Shown here one piece after another: positions 18,575 to 26,723 of a stretch of 64,000 bases of DNA. The translations under genes were made by a program, and so were the position numbers. The notes under the pieces are model-generated. The model worked only from the letters and a program-made list of their open reading frames with translations, searched no databases and was not told the DNA's origin. This DNA is from Polynucleobacter sp. MWH-UH24A (GTDB taxonomy: Bacteria > Pseudomonadota > Gammaproteobacteria > Burkholderiales > Burkholderiaceae): the NCBI RefSeq assembly GCF_018687475.1, contig NZ_CP061292.1, positions 620,001-684,000 on the forward strand, written 5' to 3'. The number at the start of each line of letters is the position of its first letter. The stretch's first letter is position 1.

Positions 18575-18798
18575 AATTAGCCCTGACTGGCACCCTTGTT
18601 GCAGCCTCCCTTTTGGTGGCAGGTTGCAACGAGGCAGCCGTTGGTACCTCAGCATCCAAGCGACCCGATATTGCACCTTACATGGGAGCCGATAACGGGT
18701 TTATGGCCAAAGGTTGGAAGCCAGGTGATCAAGCGAGCTGGAATGCCGAGATTACGAAGCGTAATCAGCTTCAATCCGAGTACAGCCGAATCAAATAA
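18571..18798 (+). CDS. Small lipoprotein between fdhB and fdhC
   Basis: 75 aa. Residues 1-18 are a lipoprotein signal with lipobox VAGC (Cys19). The mature part of 57 residues is polar with no recognised domain; it ends in a mixed-charge stretch (SWNAEITKRNQLQSEYSRIK). Coupled to fdhB through ATGA and followed by fdhC after 27 bases, so it should be made together with the complex. It may be a periplasmic assembly or accessory subunit; that is inference from position only. I do not recognise a family. Confidence 0.7.
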   Translation: MKLALTGTLVAASLLVAGCNEAAVGTSASKRPDIAPYMGADNGFMAKGWKPGDQASWNAEITKRNQLQSEYSRIK

Positions 18799-18825
18799 AA
18801 ATTAAAACAATTTGGGGATAAACCA

Positions 18826-19884
18826 ATGAATGTATCGTTTGGCTCTATGCTTCGAACCATCCTTGTGGTTTCAAGCCTTGCCGTCAGCTCTTTCAGTTTT
18901 GCTCAGCAGGGAACCGCTCAGTCACCAACCCCGCAAAAAGTGGAATCAGTCAACATCATGGATGTTGGTAGAGCCCCAAATGCGACCTCGCAAGCTGCCA
19001 TTGAGGCTGGAAATAATCAACCGGGTAACAATGCGCCAATTTGGAGAGCGGTCAATAGTGAAACAGTGAACTATGTCTCTATACCGAATAAAGAGGCTGG
19101 TGTATTAATTCAGAAAACAGGTCAAGAATGGCGCTTAATTCGCAATGGCGTAATTACGGTTTATGGAGCTTGGCTATTGACCTTTGCGCTCTGTGGTGTG
19201 GTCGCGATGTACGTCCTCAAAGGGACCATCAAGCTCCATGAGCCAATGTCAGGTCGAAAAATTCAGCGCTTCACTTTGTTAGAGCGCATTACCCATTGGA
19301 CGATGGCCTTTACCTTCGTTGCTCTGGCATTTACAGGCATCATGATTCTTTGGGGCAAATATTTCTTATTGCCATTAACGGGACCAGCATTTTTTGGAGC
19401 CTTTTTACTTGTTTGTAAGAATGTGCATAACTTTGTTGGACCCGCATTTACTGTCAGTATTGTGGTGTTCTTCCTTCTATTTGTTCGCCGAAATCTCCCT
19501 GAGAAGGGTGATCTTGACTGGGCCTTGGGTTTTGGTGGCCTAATTTCAGGAAAACATATTCCTGCAGGATTTTTCAATTTCGGTGAGAAATTCTGGTTTT
19601 GGGTTGGAATGGTGATTTTGGGTTCAGCGGTATCCGCTTCCGGATGGGTACTTGATATGATCGTGCCATTTATTCAAATCGAATACTGGCGCGGTACGAT
19701 GCAGATTGCAAACATCATTCATGGTGTCGGAGCGATTTTGATGACCGCACTCGCACTCGGACACATCTACATTGGTACGATTGGTATGCAAGGTTCGATC
19801 GATGCCATGAAAACAGGGTATTGCGATGAGACCTGGGCCAAAGAGCATCATGAACTTTGGTATAAAAAATTAGGAAAGGGATAA
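18826..19884 (+). CDS. fdhC: Formate dehydrogenase, cytochrome b556 gamma subunit
   Basis: 352 aa. A signal-like N-terminus (1-26) and a periplasmic stretch of about 90 residues precede the membrane domain. Helices lie near WLLTFALCGVVAMYVL, TMAFTFVALAFTGIMILWG, FTVSIVVFFLLFV, FWFWVGMVILGSAVSASGWVL and ILMTALALGHIYIGTIGMQG. Several helices carry histidines suited to heme b ligation (ITHWTMAF, NVHNFVGP, ANIIHGVGA, ALALGHIYI). It passes electrons from FdhB to the quinone pool. The N-terminal extension is typical of the betaproteobacterial gamma subunit. Confidence 0.92.
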   Translation: MNVSFGSMLRTILVVSSLAVSSFSFAQQGTAQSPTPQKVESVNIMDVGRAPNATSQAAIEAGNNQPGNNAPIWRAVNSETVNYVSIPNKEAGVLIQKTGQEWRLIRNGVITVYGAWLLTFALCGVVAMYVLKGTIKLHEPMSGRKIQRFTLLERITHWTMAFTFVALAFTGIMILWGKYFLLPLTGPAFFGAFLLVCKNVHNFVGPAFTVSIVVFFLLFVRRNLPEKGDLDWALGFGGLISGKHIPAGFFNFGEKFWFWVGMVILGSAVSASGWVLDMIVPFIQIEYWRGTMQIANIIHGVGAILMTALALGHIYIGTIGMQGSIDAMKTGYCDETWAKEHHELWYKKLGKG

Positions 19885-19889
19885 GCACA

Positions 19890-20183
19890 ATGAAACGTTG
19901 GTTAGTCAGTATCGCTTGTTTATTTGGTTCATCGGTTGCCTTAGCTGCGTTGCCACCCCCAACTCCACAGCAAGCCGAAGCAGCGGCACTTGCTAAAGCA
20001 AAAACGGCCTATGCTGGAACCGTTGCTAACTTTCAGCTTTGCCAATCGATTAATGCGGTTGCGGTGAAATACAAAACGGCTGGCACGCCTGATCCAGCGC
20101 CTTGCGCAGCGCCACCCCCATTTGTACCGCCTCCAACAGCCGCAGTTGCGCCAGCGCCTGCAGCGGCACCTGCTAAAAAATAG
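19890..20183 (+). CDS. Small secreted protein, last gene of the formate dehydrogenase locus
   Basis: 97 aa. Signal peptide 1-20 (cleavage near ALA/ALPP). The mature part has two cysteines (LCQS and PAPCAAPP) and a Pro/Ala-rich C-terminal third. No domain recognised. It starts 5 bases after fdhC and is followed by a strong terminator, so it is in the same transcript. A periplasmic accessory is possible; nothing in the sequence proves it. Confidence 0.65.
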   Translation: MKRWLVSIACLFGSSVALAALPPPTPQQAEAAALAKAKTAYAGTVANFQLCQSINAVAVKYKTAGTPDPAPCAAPPPFVPPPTAAVAPAPAAAPAKK

Positions 20184-20202
20184 CCGGGTTACTTTTCAAA
20201 GC

Positions 20203-20235
20203 AATCCCCAAGTTCTCACTTGGGGATTTTTTATT
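20203..20235 (+). terminator. Strong Rho-independent terminator of the formate dehydrogenase operon
   Basis: Ten-base stem AATCCCCAAG (20203-20212) with CTTGGGGATT (20219-20228), six-base loop, then a T-tract. The T-tract overlaps the stop codon of the convergent PEBP gene, so the hairpin may also limit read-through from that side. Confidence 0.88.
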
Positions 20236-20857
20236 TAACAGCGGGATTAAGGGTGTAACGACCCGTGATCTGAGCGCTAGCCAAAATATGACGTTGTAGA
20301 GCCGCAAGAGCGGTTTTGCCATCAAAGGTGGTACCGAGGCCCAACGATGCTGTATTTAGGGCGTAGACCGTGAAAATATAGTGATGCCAGATACTGTCAT
20401 TCCATGGGGGGCATGGGCCGTCATAGCCAAAGTAATTCCCCTTCATTTCAGCGTCACCTGAGAACCATGCGGTGTAATCATTAATACCGTGCTGGGCTCC
20501 ATGGTGCGTTCCAGGACCGGGTTTGCCACGGGGGACTACTTCAGTTGAATAGTGACCCGCTGCGATCTCAGTAATCGTTTTAGGGATATCGACCATGACC
20601 CAGTGAAAGAAATCAATACGAGGCAGAGAGGCGGGAACCGATTTACCCTCTTGATTGACATCATCGGGTTTTGAAGGAACATCGGGATCATGACAAATCA
20701 AAGCGAATGATTGTGTACCAGCGGGAACATCGTCCCAGCGCAAATGGGGGTTGTGATTTGATCCAAGACACACATGCCCACGATCATTGGGGATACAAAA
20801 CGCATACTGACCAGGAATTACCGCACCATCTTGAAAACTTGAGCTGACAAGTCGCAT
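20231..20857 (-). CDS. YbhB/YbcL family Raf-kinase-inhibitor-like (PEBP) protein
   Basis: 208 aa. Matches bacterial PEBP proteins: NPHLRWDDVPAGTQSFALICHDPDVPS, FFHWVMVDIP and GYDGPCPPWNDSIWHHYIFTVYAL. The D-P-D and PCPP motifs shape the anion-binding pocket. Bacterial function is unknown. No signal peptide is visible. Convergent with the formate dehydrogenase operon and downstream of the ABC transporter genes with 27 bases between. Confidence 0.85.
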   Translation of the reverse strand: MRLVSSSFQDGAVIPGQYAFCIPNDRGHVCLGSNHNPHLRWDDVPAGTQSFALICHDPDVPSKPDDVNQEGKSVPASLPRIDFFHWVMVDIPKTITEIAAGHYSTEVVPRGKPGPGTHHGAQHGINDYTAWFSGDAEMKGNYFGYDGPCPPWNDSIWHHYIFTVYALNTASLGLGTTFDGKTALAALQRHILASAQITGRYTLNPAVK

Positions 20858-20884
20858 AAGGTCTCCTAATATTGAATGATTCAG

Positions 20885-21574
20885 TTATTGTGCAATAAAT
20901 TCTCGAGCAAGAAACTGGGATCCCTCTTTGGTCTGAGGGTTTTTAAAGAAGACCCCGGGCGAGCTTATTTCAAGGATTTTGCCGTCTTGCATAAAGATTA
21001 GATGGGTTGCTAAACGCTTGACCTGAGCCATATTGTGGGAGGCAAATAAAACGGCTTTCCCATCCTTGGCTAATTGAGCAATCATCTGCTCAACATCATC
21101 GCTTGCGTTGGGGTCTAGATTGGCGGTTGGCTCATCAAGCAGGACCAATTTTGGGTTTTGTAAGCGAGCACGAGCAAAGCATAACTTTTGACGCTCTCCA
21201 GCAGAGAGGCGTTGCGCGGGATTATTGGCTAAATGCGCAATTCCAACCGATTGCAAGGCTTCATCAATTGCCTCATCGCGAATGGTTCGATCGGTATCTC
21301 TTAAGAGGGTGAGGTGCTCACGAACGGTTGCCTTGAGCATCGGCGTGTAATGAAAGACCAGGGCGCTCTCATTGGGCGCAAACGGTCGCTCGCATTGACC
21401 AATCGAGGGTTCAATTAAGCCATGGATTAAGCGCAACAAGGTCGTTTTACCAGCCCCATTTGGACCAATCAGGGCAGTAATGCCTGTTAATGGAATATGG
21501 AGATCATCGGATTGCAAAATGGTGCGCCCATCTCGGATGACCCCAACATTACGCAGGCTTAGTAATTTATCCAT
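20885..21574 (-). CDS. ABC transporter ATP-binding protein, tungstate/molybdate type (TupC-like)
   Basis: 229 aa. Walker A GPNGAGKTTLL, signature LSAGERQKL, Walker B LVLLDEPTANLD and H-switch FASHN are all present. An upstream in-frame ATG at 21604 exists, but 21574 begins at MDKLLSLRNVGVI, the natural domain start, and overlaps the permease stop by 8 bases. With the permease next door it resembles the TupBC importer for tungstate; sulfate or molybdate cannot be ruled out by sequence alone. No substrate-binding gene is beside it. Confidence 0.75.
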   Translation of the reverse strand: MDKLLSLRNVGVIRDGRTILQSDDLHIPLTGITALIGPNGAGKTTLLRLIHGLIEPSIGQCERPFAPNESALVFHYTPMLKATVREHLTLLRDTDRTIRDEAIDEALQSVGIAHLANNPAQRLSAGERQKLCFARARLQNPKLVLLDEPTANLDPNASDDVEQMIAQLAKDGKAVLFASHNMAQVKRLATHLIFMQDGKILEISSPGVFFKNPQTKEGSQFLAREFIAQ

Positions 21575-22262
21575 ACCGCCGCTCCGCAATCTGTCGAACC
21601 ACAAATATGAATATATTTGCCAATATCACAATACCAAGCAGGACGATACCAAGCGATAAAGCAAATGCAAGATCACCCTTGCTGGTCTCAAGAGCAATCG
21701 CAGTGGTCATCGTGCGCGTTACTCGATCAATATTGCCGCCAACAATCATTACCGCCCCGACCTCCGAGATCGCGCGGGCAAAGCCAGCCAGAATGGCGAT
21801 TGTTAATGAGAAGCGACAATCCCAAATCAACCATTTCAGACGGGAAAAATAAGGTAGGCGCAAGGCCATAAAGGTATCCCGATGAATCTTCCACGAGTCT
21901 TCTAGTAATTGGCGGCTAAGGGCTGCAATTAAAGGGGTGGTGATAAAAAACTGTGCCACGATCATCCCTTTAACAGTGAACAACCAGCCCCATTCCCCAA
22001 AGGGACCACTTCTTGACAAGATCAAGTACACCAAAACACCCACAATGACCGTCGGTATCCCCATCATGCTATTGAGGATCACAATCGCTACGCGTTTACC
22101 TGCAAACTCTTCAGTAGCAAGCCAAGCTCCAAGGGGAAGCCCGACCAGGGTTCCCAGTATCAACGCTGTGATGCTGACCTGTAAGGAGGTGATGACAATA
22201 CGCACGATGGCCGCATCGAGATGGGCCAAGAGTGCAAAGGCATCCAAAAACGTTGAGCTCAT
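21567..22262 (-). CDS. ABC transporter permease, tungstate type (TupB-like)
   Basis: 231 aa with about five or six helices. The cytoplasmic EAA-type loop is visible as ARAISEVGAVMIVGGNI, close to the version used by tungstate/molybdate/sulfate permeases. It would form the channel with the downstream ATPase. The neighbouring plus-strand formate dehydrogenase and the aldehyde oxidoreductase at the window end are metal-pterin enzymes, which supports an oxyanion role. The expected TupA-like binding protein is absent from the flanks. Confidence 0.75.
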   Translation of the reverse strand: MSSTFLDAFALLAHLDAAIVRIVITSLQVSITALILGTLVGLPLGAWLATEEFAGKRVAIVILNSMMGIPTVIVGVLVYLILSRSGPFGEWGWLFTVKGMIVAQFFITTPLIAALSRQLLEDSWKIHRDTFMALRLPYFSRLKWLIWDCRFSLTIAILAGFARAISEVGAVMIVGGNIDRVTRTMTTAIALETSKGDLAFALSLGIVLLGIVILANIFIFVVRQIAERRYG

Positions 22263-22337
22263 GAGTCACTATTGATAAGAAGATTCTATGGATTCTAACA
22301 ATCAATCCCACTTGGGTCACAGTGGCACAATGATGCG

Positions 22338-22886
22338 ATGTCAATCACCATTTGCGTCTTTTGTGGATCTCGAACTGGATCAAATCCAGGATGGTCAACT
22401 GCGAGTAAGCAATTGGGTTCTGAAATCGCTAAGCATGGCTGGAGACTTGTCTTTGGGGGCGGCGGTGGAGGGTTAATGGGCGAGCTCGCTCGAGGAGCAA
22501 TCGCATCGCATGGAACGGTAATCGGGATTATTCCCAACTTCCTTACGGAGGCCGAACCCGTCATTCAAGATCTATCCGAGCTTTATGTGGTTGAAAGTAT
22601 GATCGAGCGTAAAGAGATGATGGTTGATCTCTCGGATATCTTTATTGTTTTGCCTGGCGGGATTGGCACGATCGAGGAGCTCTTTGAGGTTTGGACCGGC
22701 AATCATGTGAAGGCCTACTCCAAGCCGATTTTGATCGTGAATCTTGATGGCTTCTTCGATGACCTACTTTCCTTTGCTAAGAAGCAATACGAGAATGGGT
22801 TTTTAATTGAGCGTCATTTTTCCCATATTACTGTTGTTACCACAATCCCCGAGGCAATTGCATTTCTGCAATTGAAGGCACGGTAA
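22338..22886 (+). CDS. LOG family / TIGR00730 Rossmann-fold nucleotide hydrolase
   Basis: 182 aa. Opens with SITICVFCGSRTGSNPGW, carries GWRLVFGGGGGGLMG and the family motif LPGGIGTIEELFEVWT, which contains the PGGxGTxxE nucleotide-binding and catalytic segment. LOG proteins release adenine or other bases from nucleoside 5'-monophosphates (cytokinin-activating reaction in plants). The bacterial substrate is not certain. Divergent from the TupB-like gene, with 75 bases between. No clear ribosome-binding site is seen. Confidence 0.87.
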   Translation: MSITICVFCGSRTGSNPGWSTASKQLGSEIAKHGWRLVFGGGGGGLMGELARGAIASHGTVIGIIPNFLTEAEPVIQDLSELYVVESMIERKEMMVDLSDIFIVLPGGIGTIEELFEVWTGNHVKAYSKPILIVNLDGFFDDLLSFAKKQYENGFLIERHFSHITVVTTIPEAIAFLQLKAR

Positions 22887-22895
22887 TTCAGTATC

Positions 22896-23099
22896 ATGCA
22901 CACTATGGCTGACGTCATATGTCTATGTAATCAAATTTGGGATGAGGATTTGCGAGAGTATCTAGCAACTCATGAAATTAACTCCATTGAGGAGTTGCGC
23001 CAAGAGGCATCAATTTGCAATAAATGCATGCAATGCGAAGAGCTTGTTCAAACTGAAATTTATCATGCGCGCATTCGACGTCAGCAACAATCATCCTAG
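22896..23099 (+). CDS. BFD-like [2Fe-2S]-binding protein
   Basis: 67 aa (64 from the second ATG at 22905). It has the bacterioferritin-associated-ferredoxin pattern: ICLCNQ near the start and ICNKCMQCEEL about 30 residues later, four cysteines that can bind one [2Fe-2S] cluster. In Pseudomonas, Bfd reduces iron in bacterioferritin, but no bacterioferritin gene is here. The gene lies 9 bases after the LOG gene, and its end overlaps the next gene by 35 bases. Confidence 0.75.
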   Translation: MHTMADVICLCNQIWDEDLREYLATHEINSIEELRQEASICNKCMQCEELVQTEIYHARIRRQQQSS

Positions 23100-23844
23100 T
23101 GCGATTCTGCCTGCCTCAGGCTTGCGAGTTATCACGATTAATATGCACAAAGGGATGTCCCCACTAAAAATTGACTCGACTGTCTATCGTTTGCGCCAGC
23201 GTTTGAGGTCTCATCATCCCGACTTAATCTTTATTCAAGAGTTGCAGCAGGAAAACTTACGTCGGCAGAAACGGTTAGTTGCCTGGCCTAAGCATGAGAT
23301 TACTCATTTTCTGGCCGATGGATTTTATGCGGACTGGCATTATGGAAAAAATGCCGAATATCGACATGGCCATCACGGTAATGCCATTCTCTCTAAATTT
23401 CCACTGCACAAAGGACATAATTACGATATCTCAGCCTATCGGTTTGAACGCCGTGGCCTTTTGCATTCCACCATTCAATTAGCAGAAGGCCCATTAATTC
23501 ATTGTTTTTGTGTCCATCTTGCCTTGCTACAACGTGGGCGAGAGCGCCAAGTGGACGCTATCTTACAGCATATTGAGACCCTATCGAAGCATGAACCCAG
23601 CATTATTGCGGGCGACTTTAATGACTGGCGTAATTCAGCGAGTGAGCCGATGAGCGAAGCAGGCTTTGTGGACGCGTTTGAGAGTTTGTATGGCGTACCG
23701 GCTAAAACTTTTCCAAGTGCTAAGCCAATGTTAGCGATGGATCGAATCTACGTACGCGGTCTGAAGATTCATAAAGCGCAAGTATTGACCGAATGGTCCA
23801 AACTATCGGATCATTTGGCGATATACGCAGAATTAGGTCACTAA
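23065..23844 (+). CDS. Endonuclease/exonuclease/phosphatase (EEP) family protein
   Basis: 259 aa. EEP landmarks: LRVITINMHKG, DLIFIQELQQEN, HHGNAILSKFPL, CVHLALLQRGRERQ, IAGDFNDWRN and the C-terminal SDHLAI. The metal- and phosphate-binding residues N, E, D, N and H are therefore present. I chose the ATG at 23065, which leaves a 35-base overlap with the BFD-like gene; a longer frame from 22972 would add residues unlike the family. It precedes cardiolipin synthase by one base, and this pairing recurs in betaproteobacteria. Substrate unknown. Confidence 0.82.
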   Translation: MRAFDVSNNHPSAILPASGLRVITINMHKGMSPLKIDSTVYRLRQRLRSHHPDLIFIQELQQENLRRQKRLVAWPKHEITHFLADGFYADWHYGKNAEYRHGHHGNAILSKFPLHKGHNYDISAYRFERRGLLHSTIQLAEGPLIHCFCVHLALLQRGRERQVDAILQHIETLSKHEPSIIAGDFNDWRNSASEPMSEAGFVDAFESLYGVPAKTFPSAKPMLAMDRIYVRGLKIHKAQVLTEWSKLSDHLAIYAELGH

Positions 23845-23845
23845 C

Positions 23846-25315
23846 ATGATGCACCTGTTCACCGGCACTATTTTTGGGTATCACGTTCCGTGGTTTGTGA
23901 TCCTGCATGTGGTGATTGCAATCCTATTTTTCTTGCGGATTATCTGGGTTCGGCGCCCAGTAGGCGTGGCAGTTTCGTGGTTACTGATTATTGTTTCCTT
24001 TCCTATTGTTGGACTGATTCTCTATTTGACGATTGGTGAGCGGCCAGTTGGCCGAACGCTAACGAGCAAGATCATTCGAATGGAAAAGGAATATGCCAAG
24101 ATTAGTAAGGCAATGCGACAACTGCATGAGCCTGATCGATCTCTTCTGCATGCCGATGCGCATGCAATTAGTTTGCTTGCGCAAGCTAAGAATGGCACAC
24201 CAGTAGCCGCTGGGAACCGTATTGAACTCTTTACGAACTCGCTTGAAATCTTGCAGCACTTCATTGATGAGATCAATCGTGCCCAACAATCGATCCACAT
24301 GGAGTTTTATATTTGGTCATTGGGCGGTGATGCCGATCGAGTCGGCGAGGCCCTGATTGCAGCATCCAAGCGCGGAGTGAAGTGCCGCGTTTTGCTTGAT
24401 TCTTTGGGAAGTTCTAGCTGGTTTAAATCTGCCTGGCCCGATCGCTTTGCGAAAGCCAAGATTGAGGTGACTGAGGCCTTACCAATTCAGTTTGGTCGTT
24501 TTCAGTTTCGGCGTGCTGATCTACGTTTGCATCGCAAGATATTCATCATTGACGGCGAGATTGCATGGACCGGAAGTATGAACTTGGTTGATCCCCGAAC
24601 CTTTAAACAGGATTCCGGGGTGGGGGAGTGGGTTGATGCCATGGTCCGAATCCAGGGACCAGTTGTTTCACAGTTTGAGCTCACCTTTTCGTACGATTGG
24701 AGCGTTGATAACCCACGAGTGATGCATTTTCATGATCGCGATGGTCTTCATAAGAAGCCAGCTGGTAACGCTTTGGCTCAGGAGTTCTCATCGGGACCAG
24801 TCTATCGAGACGACATCCTCTATCAAGTCTTGCTTTCTGCCATATTAGACGCTCGTCAAGAGCTTGTCATTACCACCCCGTACTTTGTCCCGGATGAAGG
24901 CTTGGTGCAGGCCTTAATGGCCGCGGCTCACCGAGGAGTGAAGGTCAAGTTAATCGTGCCACGCTTAAATGATTCAACCTTAGTTGCATGGAGTAGTCGC
25001 AGTTTCTATAGTGCTTTACTGGGCGCCGGAGTCGAAATTGCAGAATTCAAAGGCGGTTTACTACACACCAAGAGTCTTTTAATTGACGAACGCACTGCTA
25101 TTTTTGGTTCAGTCAATTTTGATCAACGTAGCTTGCGCCTTAATTTTGAGATCAGCCTCATTGTGTACGACCAAACCTTCTGTACTCAACTCAAACAATT
25201 AACGACCAGCTATCTAAAACGCTCACAGATTATTAATCGGATCGGGTGGGAACGACGACCACGGTGGCGCAGACTGCTGGAGAACACTGCGCACCTGGCA
25301 TCGCCCCTACTTTAA
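23846..25315 (+). CDS. cls: Cardiolipin synthase (phospholipase D family)
   Basis: 489 aa. Two N-terminal membrane helices (about 10-65) are followed by two HKD motifs: HRKIFIID from His229 and HTKSLLID from His407, with GSMN and GSVNFD after them. The architecture matches bacterial Cls enzymes, which join two phosphatidylglycerols, or PG with another lipid, at the inner membrane. It starts one base after the EEP gene and ends at a weak bidirectional hairpin before the cyanase gene. Confidence 0.92.
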   Translation: MMHLFTGTIFGYHVPWFVILHVVIAILFFLRIIWVRRPVGVAVSWLLIIVSFPIVGLILYLTIGERPVGRTLTSKIIRMEKEYAKISKAMRQLHEPDRSLLHADAHAISLLAQAKNGTPVAAGNRIELFTNSLEILQHFIDEINRAQQSIHMEFYIWSLGGDADRVGEALIAASKRGVKCRVLLDSLGSSSWFKSAWPDRFAKAKIEVTEALPIQFGRFQFRRADLRLHRKIFIIDGEIAWTGSMNLVDPRTFKQDSGVGEWVDAMVRIQGPVVSQFELTFSYDWSVDNPRVMHFHDRDGLHKKPAGNALAQEFSSGPVYRDDILYQVLLSAILDARQELVITTPYFVPDEGLVQALMAAAHRGVKVKLIVPRLNDSTLVAWSSRSFYSALLGAGVEIAEFKGGLLHTKSLLIDERTAIFGSVNFDQRSLRLNFEISLIVYDQTFCTQLKQLTTSYLKRSQIINRIGWERRPRWRRLLENTAHLASPLL

Positions 25316-25316
25316 T

Positions 25317-25344
25317 ACCCTAGCGAATGAGGACTTGCTAGGGT
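25317..25344. terminator. Inverted repeat between convergent cls and cynS, possible bidirectional terminator
   Basis: Perfect 8-base arms ACCCTAGC and GCTAGGGT with a 12-base loop in the 38 bases between two convergent genes. The T-tracts on either side are short (TTTACTT on the plus strand), so it is a weak intrinsic terminator at most. Confidence 0.5.
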
Positions 25345-25353
25345 TTACTTGGA

Positions 25354-25800
25354 TTAGTACGTTTTGTAAGCCAGGTATTTCCCGGATAGGACAACCTGAA
25401 CACGATCACCTTTTGGATCGGGTTCCCGTTGAATATCCATCGAGAAATCAATTGCACTCATAATGCCATCGCCAAATTCTTCATGAATTAATTCTTTGAT
25501 GGTTGTGCCGTAGACGCTCACAATTTCATACCAGCGGTAAATAAGTGGGTCAGTTGGTACGGCCGTTGGTAACGACCCTTTGTATGGAACAATTTGTAAC
25601 CACGCCATCTCTTCATCGGTTAGATCAAATAATTTTCCAGCGGCTTCTGCTTGAGCCTTAGTAAAAGTCATTTGACCTAAGCATCCTGCGGTAACCCACT
25701 CTTTGGATTCCCCAATCGATTTGGCAATATCGGCCCACTTTAATTTCTTCTTAACTTTGGCCTCAATAATTTTTTGAGTGACAACTTCACGATTCATCAT
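25354..25800 (-). CDS. cynS: Cyanate hydratase (cyanase)
   Basis: 148 aa, close to the E. coli length. The catalytic region PLIYRWYEIVSVYGTT holds Arg89 and Glu92, and FGDGIMSAIDF holds Ser115; these correspond to Arg96, Glu99 and Ser122 of E. coli CynS. It converts cyanate plus bicarbonate to ammonia and CO2 as a cytosolic decamer. It is the last gene of the cyn transporter operon, 14 bases after the ATPase, so cyanate taken up by the transporter is split at once. There is no adjacent carbonic anhydrase gene (cynT). Confidence 0.96.
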   Translation of the reverse strand: MMNREVVTQKIIEAKVKKKLKWADIAKSIGESKEWVTAGCLGQMTFTKAQAEAAGKLFDLTDEEMAWLQIVPYKGSLPTAVPTDPLIYRWYEIVSVYGTTIKELIHEEFGDGIMSAIDFSMDIQREPDPKGDRVQVVLSGKYLAYKTY

Positions 25801-25814
25801 TTTTTGAATGCTCC

Positions 25815-26723
25815 TTAGTTCATTTGAGTTGATTGATTTGAAACCATTTGTTCTTTTCCTGGCCTTACAAGTCGAGGCTTTAAGCGCTGGGTTATATCCC
25901 GAACATTATTTTGGTTATGAGTGGCATGCGAGCTTTGCTGCACCAATTTTGAGCGATGTACTAGGAAGTCAACGAGATGATTTCGCATCGGGTAGTACAT
26001 GGGATCGTGGTGCATGGTGGCGCGCTCACGATTTTTGGGAAGCGTGTTCTCAACAATTTCGGCGATCCGCGCATTTGGACCATTGCTCATGAGCATAATT
26101 TTGTCGGATAACAAAATCGCTTCGTCCACATCATGCGTAATCATGAATACGGTTTGCTTGGTTGAAGCACAAATCTTGAGTAGCTCGTCTTGAATGACTC
26201 CACGGGTTAGGGCATCCAGCGCGCCAAACGGTTCATCCAATAACAGCATTTTTGGTTCAATGGCAAATGCACGGGCAATGCCAACGCGTTGTTTCATACC
26301 TCCTGATAATTCAGAAGGCCTTTTTTGCTTTGCGGCACCTAAGCCAACTAATTCAATGTATTTCTCGGAATGGGCCGTAATTTTTGCTTTGGGCCAGTCT
26401 GGGTATTTCGATTTCACTGCAAAATTAATGTTTTGCAATACAGTCATCCAAGGCATCAACGCATGACCTTGAAACACCACACCACGTTCTAGACTGGGCC
26501 CTTTAATTTCTCGACCCAACATATAGGTGTATCCTGAGCTTGCTTCTTCTAAGCCAGCTAAGACATTCAAAATAGTCGTCTTGCCACAGCCCGAGTGGCC
26601 AATGATGCAAACAAATTCACCTTGTTGGATGTCGAAATTGACATTCTCAAAAACAGGAGGAGATCCAGCGACATACGTTTTGGAGAGATTTTCAACCTTC
26701 AAGAAATCAATATTAGTCTGCAT
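25815..26723 (-). CDS. cynD: Cyanate/nitrate-type ABC transporter ATP-binding protein
   Basis: 302 aa. Walker A GHSGCGKTT, signature LSGGMKQR, Walker B MLLLDEPFGALD and the H-loop MITHD are present. It belongs to the NrtD/SsuB/TauB group. About 50 residues after the ATPase core (RSKLVQQSSHATHNQNN) form a variable tail. Its start overlaps the permease stop by 11 bases. Cyanate as substrate is inferred from the cynS linkage; nitrate or bicarbonate relatives use the same family. Confidence 0.88.
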   Translation of the reverse strand: MQTNIDFLKVENLSKTYVAGSPPVFENVNFDIQQGEFVCIIGHSGCGKTTILNVLAGLEEASSGYTYMLGREIKGPSLERGVVFQGHALMPWMTVLQNINFAVKSKYPDWPKAKITAHSEKYIELVGLGAAKQKRPSELSGGMKQRVGIARAFAIEPKMLLLDEPFGALDALTRGVIQDELLKICASTKQTVFMITHDVDEAILLSDKIMLMSNGPNARIAEIVENTLPKNRERATMHHDPMYYPMRNHLVDFLVHRSKLVQQSSHATHNQNNVRDITQRLKPRLVRPGKEQMVSNQSTQMN

